25,760 bases of DNA, taken from assembly GCA_001642005.1 (NCBI GenBank), contig LWCA01000490.1, positions 1-25,760 of the forward strand. The letters run 5' to 3'. Position numbers and translations under genes: made by a program. Below the pieces are notes generated by a model that saw nothing but the letters and a program-made list of their open reading frames with translations, did not search any database and was not told where the DNA came from. The DNA is from Intoshia linei (Eukaryota > Orthonectida > Rhopaluridae). Of the stretch, positions 1 through 11,000 are shown piece by piece. How positions within the stretch are numbered: position 1 is the stretch's first letter; the number at the start of each line of letters is the position of its first letter.

Positions 1-380
1 TATTCGTAAAGATATAATGATTTATAATAAAGTTACAATAAAAACGACATTACTATATGAAACGACCTAATATGTCGGTTTTTTAGGTTAGTATTTATGA
101 TATTGTTCATTAATTTAAAATCTTTCCAAGAACTTTTGTTTTTTAAAAATCTAAGACTTTTTCACTTAAAAAAAATGAGTAATTTCGGGGTTTGGTTAGT
201 TTCTATTTCGGAAATTTAAAATTTGTCTTACTTTCCGCTCAGAAAAAAAAAGACGCCGTAATGACTTAAAAGCATAGTTTTTAAATTTCTGGGACTATCT
301 GTTTTCTCAATAAATGGTTACAGACAGAAAAACACTTTTAACAACTTTAGAAGTAAGATAAATATTATTTATGTGTCACG
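1..380 (-). repeat. Decayed Helitron-family sequence at the left edge
   Basis: The GACTTTTTCACTTAAAAAAA..GTAATTTCGGGGTTTGG stretch resembles the reverse complement of the family module (GGTAATTTGTGGTTTTGACC). I see no coding exon in these bases. Confidence 0.25.
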
Positions 381-383
381 TAC

Positions 384-2004
384 CTATTTTCAATCCTTTA
401 AATTCTTCCAAATCGATTTGTAAATCCGTATTCGAATCTATATCTACATTTTCCTTGTTTTTAGACCTTAAAATAAAATAATATTATAATAATAAAATTA
501 GATGCACTTATATATTAGGTTACATATGAATAAAAAATGTCACGCATCTACATTTAGTTATTCGTTAGAGTCAATCTTTGTGATAATCGACCTTTTTTAA
601 TCCCATTCTTTGAATTTTGATTTTGATCTTATAATACTGCACAACACTCAAAAAAGTTATAAACCATATTTTAATAACATTTAAGGTTATATCTCCATAC
701 CACCGAAAAAAATAAAAAAATAATTGTGTGGTCAATGAGATAATTACCTAATTCAATTATTGTCATTACTATAATTATAATTACAAATATTTTTTATATA
801 TAAAGTTCAATTTGAACTTCAAATTGAATTAAAATAAATCACTTGTTTAAAACTTAATAATTTTTGTTCAATTTGTGCTATGATTAAAAAATTACTCCAT
901 CATAAAATCTACTTCATTGAGGATGAAATATGAAGACATGTATTCTGCTCAATATTTATTAAAACTTAAATAAAATAAAAATAGACTCGAGAAAAAGTTA
1001 AATAATTTTGCTACATTAATCATCTTTATTCGTGATATAGTTAATAAGTCTGTTAAAATTTTATCCAAAACTCTTTAAAAAAGTTGGTTTTAGGGACCCC
1101 TTGACTTTTTTAAAAATTTTAATATATTTATAAAATGTTTTTACATCCAATATAATTGTAATATAAATTAAAAAAAAGGAAAGGTTTTAAATTTTTTGTT
1201 GTTAATTCTTATGTGTCTATTTCAGTACAATTATCAATTTCTTTTTAATTTTGAATAATATGATTATCTCAAAAAATTTCATTTTTTTAGCCATAAGAAA
1301 TTGGTGGATTATGGGAATCATATTTAGATTCGTGCTTCATTTTAAACCGTGCTGAAGATTATTACTGTAAACAAAACAGACTAAAGTAACTAAAATAAAA
1401 GGAAAATTAATTTTTTTAATTTTTTAAAAGTATACTTGATTTTTTCTATTTTTTTCGCATCATATTGTATTTCTAATGTTCTTTTTTTAGTCTAGACGTA
1501 ATTAAAAATTATATTATAACAATATATTATATATAGCTAAAAAAACCCGATTTTATTGTATAAACATTAAATATATTATCTCATCAAGGGGTAAGGTTTT
1601 CTCAATGATATTTTTGTAAAATGATGCCATCATGGTTTCAAGTTAAAGCATTTAGTAAAATTATTATTATCAATATCACAACTTTCAGACCAAGATCATG
1701 GAGAGTTGCCTAGGGCTATAACTCAATCTTTCGTTTTCATTTTCATTTTCGAAATGTTTTTGGGCCTATTTCTGATTTAAATTCGGGAAATTTTTTTTAA
1801 TATTTTCCCAAGGATACTAATAGTCATAATACAATACCTCATTGGATAAATCTAATACATTTTCTTCTACAATTGTTGTTAAATCCGGCGATGACATGCA
1901 TCTCTAAAAACTATATTAATAATTTCATATAAAAAATAAAAGCTACATTTATATAAATTGTGTTAATGCTTTCCAATTCATCGTCTTTTAATTCATTTTC
2001 AATC
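384..2004 (-). other. NEK1: NEK1 exons 23-25: acidic C-terminal region, incomplete
   Basis: Exon 24 (1903-1838) reads [15 protein letters not shown], resembling RTCSLPDLSKLF near the end of vertebrate NEK1. Exon 25 (466-384) contains [17 protein letters not shown], resembling the DTDLQELQASMEQ acidic segment that follows. Exon 23 (2004-1947, [14 protein letters not shown]) is tentative: it joins exon 24 in phase across a 43-nt intron, but its upstream partner was not found. Exon 24 ends in phase 0 and exon 25 begins in phase 2, so an exon is missing between 1837 and 467. Exon 25 ends at a good GTACGTG donor, so coding continues past the left edge. Confidence 0.62.
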
Positions 2005-5000
2005 CTATCAAAATAAAAAATTACAAATGAATAAACTTGTTCAGTAACAGTATCAGTAAAAAAGAATCTTCATTTATAAATAATAATTACTCATGATTTA
2101 TCAACATTTTAACAAATGTAAATAAATAATTTATGAAATTTGCATTATAAAAAGTTTAAAAATAACTTAAATAAATAACTTTGCACAGTCAAGAACAGTC
2201 AATCTACAAATCAGCCTTTAAATCTATAAGATAATATTCTTAAATCCAACCATTTTTACTAAAAATCCACTTTTACCAACCTTAACTGTATTTTTCATTT
2301 TAGAGTTGGTGAAACTGGAATTTTCCTTTTAATTTTGGTAAAACTGGATTTTTCCTCTGGTAAATTCTGATTTTTAGTAAAAATGGTTGGATTTAAGTAG
2401 ATACTCATTATATAAAATTAAATCAAATAAATAAATCATAAAATTATATAAAATAACAGTCCTAGAATTTAATAAACCCAATTTCAAATATAGTTATTCG
2501 AAAGTGACATTTAAATGCACTTTCAATTTTCATAGATTGAATCTTTCAGGGTCAAAAACCGATCTCCCTTTTTTTTTTATAAATAAAATTGGCTCAGAAT
2601 TTTAAAAAACATAAAGTTTGGGACGCGTTTTAAAATCATTAGCATTGTCGTAAATTACAGCCTAAGAAATTTAAATATTCATGGTCAAAACCACAAATTA
2701 CTTTTTTTTTAAAAATGAAAAAAGTTGGCCCTCTACAGTGCTAGTTGCTGTTTGTACAAACCATATAACAGTACAGCTAGTAAAATATAAAAATATACAA
2801 ATTATCATCCTGATTTGAATTTTTATCAAAATAAGCAATAATTTTTGAATCAACAGATAAAACTAAAATATTAAATATTAATTAAAAATAAATAAATCTG
2901 CATCATTGATTAATATTCTTAGTAAGTAAAGCTAGGACCACTACTGTGGCCTAGTGCATTAGTGCTCCATTGATTTTTGGGATATTTATCAATAAATTAT
3001 AAAATAAGATAAATAAAATATAAAAATGTTCACATTAATGTAGTAGATGCAACATCCTTACTTATATAATATGCTACGCGATTTTTGTTGGTGTGTGGTG
3101 TGTTCCACTTTATTTAAATAACTACCCGTCTTAGAATTTTATAAAGTCCACATTTCAAATATAGTTTTTTCCGCTAGTGGTCGCAAAAGAACTTTCAACC
3201 TCTCAGGCTCACATCTTACAGGTCAAAAACCCGAATTGTCCCGTTTTTTAATAATAATTTTAATAAAAATGTGCCCTCGGCAGAGCTAGGTCCTGTTTGT
3301 ACGTAGTACATAACAGTCAACCTAGTATAATGTATAAATATACAACAAATAATGTGAGTGGGAACCTACTAAACTGAAAAGTCCAATTTTGAATAAATAG
3401 AAATTTAGTAAGTCTGCCCAAAAGGTTTAAAAACGTGCACTGATAAAGTAAGTTTTCATTGCACCCTTAAGTTAAGCCTTGGCCCATACGAATGTTTTTG
3501 AACTATAATATATACTATGCTTAGTGTTTCTTTAATTTTTTGAGAAAGCATAAGAAAAAATATTTTTAGCAAGTGAAATTATCATACATTTTCCCCCGAA
3601 TCATTACATCAAAACTATAATTTGATAAAAATTCGATACATTTAGAAAAACTAGAAACATAAAAGTTTCATACATGATCCGTATGCTCAACACCCAGCTC
3701 ATAATAAATACTTTTGCTTGATTGTTCCTTAATCAAAGATTTATAGGCGCTTTTTATAATACTATCGCTCTTTAATGTTTTTTCAGAGGCGTCCATTATA
3801 ATTACATTAGAATCTGAATTTTCATAAATTATTTTTTTCTAAATTTAAAATAAATTTAAATCAACACATAAAAAGTAAGAAAGTAATAATAACCGTAGAC
3901 GCATCTGTCAATTCATTTTTTGGTTCATGAGTAATATTGTCATTACCAATATTATTCAATTGATTTGATTTAAAAGGTTTTATTAGGAATATCACTTTAT
4001 CTGTAAAGAAATTAATATAATAAATAAAATAGAAAAATCCAATTTAATTTGACACTATCATTATTAGTTACATGTTAAATTAGAGTCTGATACTGTTAAT
4101 AGTTAATATTATTATTCAAAGACGTTTAGATTTTATTTTACATTAAATACAAAATAAATTGCAAAAATCCATTTTATAATGGTAATATACTTTTTTTGAC
4201 AGTTAAAAAGTTAATTTCACATACCAATACATAGTACATAGTTTACTTGATTCTCAGTGTAATTTGGATCAATATACTAATATAAAGACATTGAGTTGTA
4301 CCAAAATATGTACAATAAAAATCCCGTTTTAATTTATTAAAATAAGTCAACTTAGCATCCCTATAAAATTGAGGGGAAAAACCTTAATCCCGATTATATC
4401 TGAAAAATTATTGGAAAAGTGACTCCAGTCAACACTACACTATGTATCTTGAGCCAAGATCCTTGAATTTGTAATTTAAAAATTTAAAAAAATGGAAAAC
4501 GCCGTTGTATTTCAAATTACATAAAAAATTACCATTATCATTTTTAATTTCTACATGAGATTTTTCTTTACACTCGTCTACATTATATTTTGAATTAGCC
4601 TCTTGTTGATCCTTCCGTTTCTGTTTCTGTTTCTCTTTTGTTTTTTCGTTTTCTTTCTCCATATTAATTTCACTTTCATTTTCATTTTTTTTAAATGAAC
4701 AATCAAATTCAATTTGAGAATTCAAACGTTTCAGTATATTTTCTCTATTATTTTGTATCCTAAAATTAATAGATAATTTTTACATATATAAAGTAAAAAA
4801 TACTAATATTGAGTGTGGGTATCCTTTTATTTAAAAAACAGAAATACCAAATCACATTTTTCTGACGCAGAAATTATTTAAAATTTTTAAATTTCAAATT
4901 CAAATATTGTCAGATTCACGGCCAAATCCCACGAATTACCTTTTTTTCTAAATATTTTAATAAACCGACATTCTAATAGTCTCATATATGTTATCATGTG

Positions 5001-8000
5001 CCGTGTTCGTCTTTTCTGGAAACCATATTCTAAACTACAATAGTTTGTAGAACGCGTAAAAAACGTTATATAGTAGAAATTATAAAACGTCATGTACACA
5101 AAAAACTGAATTATTCATCGTCAAAAATTGTCATTCCAAAATATTTACTCTATAATATTTTCATTTTGTTTCATTTTTAATTTTTGTACGTCGTCAGAAT
5201 TTAATCGTTTTAATATAGCCGCCTTTTGTTGTTTAATTTCGCCATGTATATTAATATTTCTCCTTCGAGAATGAGCACTATGAACATATCGGTGTGGTTT
5301 ATTGATATCGTTTTGATTTACACTATTTTTTGGTTATCAATAAGGTTTGCTTATAATAAAAAATTATTTACCTTTTCCCTTTATTTTCATCTGCCGAAAA
5401 AGCATCCTATTTAATAAATTTTAATGAATAGAATTAAATTGAAAAATATAAAAAAATTCCAAAATAAATTTTATCTTTAGTAGAACAAAGATAATTTAAA
5501 AAATAATTTAACTAAATTAATGTATTAAAAGAGTAGGAAGAGGAGAGAACAGGGTGTGCAATAAATGAAACAAGTTGACTATCTAAAGTATAAAAGATAA
5601 TACACTAAATTATAAACAGTACATATCCCATATCTTTAACGTTGCCGTGTAAAAAGTCGGAAAGTGTTGAATCGCTACCCCAGGTATAAAAAATGTATAT
5701 TATTTTTAAATTTAGAAAATTTTAAAATTTAAAATTAATTTTTAATTACCAATTAAGTTATTTTCTTAATAGTCACTTTAATAATTTTTGTATAATATAA
5801 TAATAAATATAAAATTACAATTTCTGTGTGTTTGTTTAATTTAGGTAGTATTCTCGGTGAATTCGACTAATATTAAGATCAATGTAGTTTAGTACATAAG
5901 AGTCTAATTCAGTGGCTCAACGTAAGCTGTATCATAACTTATAGAGCTAAAAGGTGACAAAGAAGTCAGTGAAAAAATATGAAGATTCAAACAATCTTTA
6001 GCTGATGATATACTGCCAAGCTCGTCAGTAACACTGACCAACACTCATCAAGTTAAATAAAGTATTAATTAATTTAGTTTTAGTCATGGTCAGTCGAAAA
6101 TGTTTACACAAAAAGGCTACAATTTCAAAAATTTTGTGAATCTTGATTTAACTGATTTCATTTTTATAAAGCATCTTTATAAAACATAATAATTGCCTTA
6201 AAACGTTGAGAACACCCCAATTAAACTCATATGAAAATTTTCAATCAATAAACATAAACATAAATTACAAAAACAGATTCTTCCTGTTTAGCCTTATTCA
6301 TAAATGCTTGTTTTCTAGCATCCACATAAACTTCATATGGATTATTGAGATTAATATCTCGAGGTTTTTCTAAATATATGAGTAATATGTATACAACGAG
6401 TCGATGATGCATCTCATCTCGAATATAAAAAAAACTAACTAACTAACTAATAATAATAACTATATATAACTAACTACTAAAAAATCATGGAAGAAACATC
6501 TAATTCAAACAACAAATATATTCAGCGCGCTGCAGATGGGAAAGATAAAAAATTATTTGTTAACGCGATCTGATTCTTAGAGTTTTCTAATAATAAAAAA
6601 CCCGAGTTTTTGCATATTAATACAATGTGACACATTTTCTAAAATGTGGTCCGTTTTCAATAATTCGTTCATATTGTTTTTAGGCTTTTTTATAGGGTTA
6701 ACTATATCCTACACTCATATAAAATTGAATGTCTGCATGTGTGTTACTGTTTATGTAAAAAATGAACAATCGTAGAATTTAAAAAAGTTCAATTTCTAAT
6801 ACAATTTTTCCCAGATCGTGTTTATATCTATTTTTCAGTTTCCAAAGTTGAGTCCTTATGGTCAAAAATGTTGTAAATTTCAGAGTAAGAAACGTAGACC
6901 TTCATGTTCAAATCTCAAATTACCTTTTGTTATAAAAATAAAAAATGTCCTAAAATTTTATGAAACATAAATTCTGGGATATTTTAAAAACCATAAGCAT
7001 TATCATAAATGGCAACCTCAAAAAAGTGCATTTCCCGATCAAAACCACAGATTACCTATTTTAAAAAATGAAAATAGTACTATAATTTAAAAAAAATACA
7101 GTTTTACAATTAAATATATATAATATATTAAAATAAAATTTTAATGCCCCATATTTTTGTTTATAAAAATATTTATAAAATTAAAATGTATTATAAATGT
7201 CTCAGGCGCACCTATTCAGAATCACTGACGTAGGGTATAGAAAATAACATAAATAGAAAAAAATAAACAAAAATTACTTGCTACAGTCAATGTTTCATCC
7301 AGTTCTTTCTTATCCTAAATTCAAAACATAAACGTTATATAAAATTTTTCAATTAATATTATTTATATATAATAATTTACATATACTAATGTATAATGGG
7401 TTAAGATCCTGGAGCAAGATTTTTATGGTTTATATTTATTCAAAACTTAAACACCACTTGCGAGATTCATTTTCACTCTACAAATAACCCATTATTTCAA
7501 ATCATGGTCAGTAATACCAACGTTTGCCATTTGTAACTATTGTGACACGTGGGTCGGTTTTAGTTTTCAATTTTGATATTATACTGACTTTATAAAATTT
7601 ATTTAACCTATAAAAGAAATGTGATTTTCAACAGCCTAATCCTGGCATATTGCATGTAATACTAACTGAATTAATACCAATGTTAACCAAAAATACTTTC
7701 TTAAAAACTAAAAAACGATAACCACTGAATCTAACAATAAAAGATAACCTAGCCAAATTTTTATATCACTCAAAAACTAAAAAAATATGTATTTTAAAAA
7801 TTATAATTTACACTTTTTGAAGAAGATACTGAAATTGAATCATATAAATTACACCAAGCAGCTTCTCGGGCTTTTTGAATTCGAGAAATCTAAATTGATG
7901 TAAAATATAAATGAAAAATGTCTAAAAATGTATATGGACAAGACGACGAGTCAACTACATTAAGAGACCTTCATACCTACCACGTTTCCAAACAGATTTA

Positions 8001-11000
8001 TTTGACAAATTTGATGATATTAAAAAAATAAAAAATGAATTGACTATGAAATTAACAAGACAGCTAAAACGACCTTCAAGATGTACAGGGCTCCCATATT
8101 GTTTTATTCATTCTAGTTTTATACTTGTTTTATGACTACTCGAGTGATAATTTAAATGTATTATTATATATATAAATTGTATATTGCCTGAGAATGTCAG
8201 TTCCAGTCAAAATAAATTTTGAAGAAAAAAATTTTTCAAAAATATTAACACCCAAAATATTATATGATAAACATAATAATATTACTTTTTGTTTTTCAAA
8301 CAATTTTCTTTTGCTATTGACATAATCCTCCTAAAAGTAATATTGTAATTACAATTCGCATCAAATTCAGTTTGATAAATAAGTCTTCTATTGACACGAT
8401 GATTTTTTCATAAACAAAACCATATTACCATACTTTTTATGATTTTTTATAATTTTAGAGTATTATTTATACCAAACTGAAATGTGAAAATTATACCTTA
8501 TACTGAAGATCACGTGATTTAATAACAGATTTATTAGAGAAATTTTTCTAAATTATTAAATTATGTAAATTAAAATTTTTAATTTTGATAATTATAATTA
8601 AGAAATTTACTTTAAAAATTGAATACACTTCCTTGTGTTTATTGCTAAATACAAAATTGAAAAGTAAAATTTAACAACAATTAATTACAATTTATCATTA
8701 GCAGCAAATTGTTTCATTTGTGGTGATTTTGGAGGTGAATAAGATAATGGTTGTTTGAATTTATATTTTACATTTTGTTTTAGTTTCTATAATTATTTTT
8801 AATTATTTAGAATTAAAAAAAAATGTCTAAACAGTACAGTGTATTGCATATATTATATTATATGCTCGTTCAAAGTGGGGTCACGAATCGCATGCGCCTA
8901 GGAACAAATTTTTATCGTCCGCCCAATATACAAATCCAAAAAAATATTTTCTTTTAAAAATAATTTTGATAAATTATATCCACTTGGGCCGCAGAAAATA
9001 ATAATAAAAACAATAGAACAACGTGACATTTATCAAGAATCAAGAGTCATAAATCACCAGAAAAAAATTTTATTACAAGTTCAGAAACTATAGAAGAACT
9101 AAATCTCACATTTTTGTAATGAACACATCCATGTTAAAGTTAAACTATGTTATGGTCCGCGAAATTAATATCGTTGAGAAATCCTAGTTAAGACTTTAGG
9201 TCTACTTTATGCCATGTCGCATAGTCTCAATAAAATTGACAATGTGATAAAAAATATTTTTAATGTTAATGAATATTTTTATTTAAATTTCTTACAAAAT
9301 GTTTTGCAAATGAAAATTTGAAATTTAAAAATTGTGTAGCAATGAAAAAAATTCCGAAGGAATGAATTATATAGATTTTCGCCTATATTTCTTTATTGGA
9401 AATGTGTAGACGTTTAGTACACATTTTTTTGAAATTGTAGGATCAATATTTACATTTTCAATTTTTATTTTAATCGAATAATTTGAAAAATATTGTTTAA
9501 TAATACATTAAAAATTATTTTTCACCCGAATGCGTAGATTTCTGGGGTTTGAAATTTTGAATTTATATCAACTGGAATAAGCTCTATCAGACTGATTTTT
9601 TTTTTTAATTTTCGACCGTTAATTATTTCACATTTTTTGTTTTAATAAAATATGTCGCAAAAAAAATATATGACTTTTTTGACCGTGAAGTCGTTACTTA
9701 ATCAGATTAATATTTTTTGTGTGTGTTAACAGGATACAACTGAACCACCTGTAAATTTTTGTAAATTCTAGGGCTGTTTTCATAAAAAAAGGTCATTTGG
9801 GGTTTTGGCTTTGAAGATATAATTTTTTTAAATTTAAATTTATGATGTTTATTATTTTAAAATCCGTATCAGCGTATATATTTTTTTAAATTCTCCAACT
9901 CGTTTGATTTTAAAAAAAGGGAATCTTGGGGTTTTTGACCAGTAAGATGTGAGTTTTGGAGATTGAAATTTATTTTGCTACCACTCCCGGAAAAAATTGT
10001 AATTGTAATGTAGACTTTATAAAATTCTAAGACTGGTAGTTATTGAAATAAAGTAGAACACACACATAAACAAATATTGCGTAGCATATTATATATAAGT
10101 AAGGATTGATATTATAAATAGATATAATGAAATTAAAATTTTACTATGGGTGGTTTCGTTATTTTAACCATTTTGTTATTTTTATCGATATTGGATATGA
10201 TTGGTAGTTTCAATAATAATCCACTGGTAGGCCTTTCTCTAATATAAACAAATTAGTGATTAATTTTAAATTATATATAGTTTTGTAAACATGTTTATAG
10301 TAGTATCCTTTATAATAATATTAACAAAATGGTGGTTCAGGTGTTATAGATTTTAAACAAATCCACATTAATCAATAGTTAATTAATCATTTTTAAAATT
10401 AATATATGTTGCAGGGTTGATAATGTACACGGTACAGTGTACAATGTACATTGAACAGTCTAATGCAGGGGTTCCCAAACTAATTTTGCCTACTGCCCCC
10501 TTTTTAGCAATATATTTTCTCAACGCCCCCCTGAAAAATTTTTTAACTACGTCGTATATACATTTGTATATTTAAAAATTTATTATTATTCAATATTTAA
10601 TCATTAAAAAATTGTGTTAAATAAAAAAAATATATTTATTACGGTCACTTTTTATATCAATGCATCCCAAACATGCTATAAAAATATCCCCTTACAACCA
10701 GAAAATTCATCAACGCTCCACTCTATCCATCTAAAATCGTTTTTTGGGTATATAGTGTTTTATAATCGCCCCTAACTGAATTAATCGCCCACTTTGGGAA
10801 CCTCTGAGGTAATGCATGAAATACAACTCGTACATTAGGGTGACCCTATCGTACATGTGTATTGTCACATAATCACTATTGTACCAAGACTACATTACAC
10901 TACACTACACTACATAACATGATTTCTAAAGTCAGAAACCCTGATGACCAGCCAGTGCACAAGTGATTAATCTTAAGTAAACGCGTTCACGTTTTAGATA

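Larger units (their letters stand above)
6269..8786 (-). other. NEK1: NEK1 exons 12-17: basic post-kinase region
   Basis: These six short exons encode a Lys/Arg-rich, probably helical region following the kinase domain. Exon 14 (8330-8286) reads [15 protein letters not shown], like the KRRLEFIEKEKKQ stretch of vertebrate NEK1. Exon 15 (7889-7830) reads [12 protein letters not shown], matching the RINRAREQGW segment. Exon 17 (6369-6269) contains [15 protein letters not shown], matching the RKREAMQNKARAE segment. Exon 12 (8786-8689) ends in phase 2 while exon 13 (8547-8497) appears to start in phase 0, so one border there is wrong or a tiny exon is missing. Exons 13 to 17 join cleanly. For exon 15 I chose the donor at 7829 because it restores the frame into exon 16. 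Confidence 0.72.

Noticed and set aside
1308-1356. Short minus-strand frame beginning [13 protein letters not shown] near exons 24-25 of NEK1
   Set aside because: It reads like protein, but no acceptor/donor pair fits the phase needed between exons 24 and 25, and it ends in TAA after 17 codons.
1620-1720. Minus-strand stretch [16 protein letters not shown] as the missing NEK1 exon
   Set aside because: No usable donor follows and the possible acceptors give stops.
4887-5414. Open frames at 4887-5099 (-) and 5226-5414 (+)
   Set aside because: The first is AT-rich intron sequence with no motif. The second is the antisense shadow of NEK1 exons 18-19.
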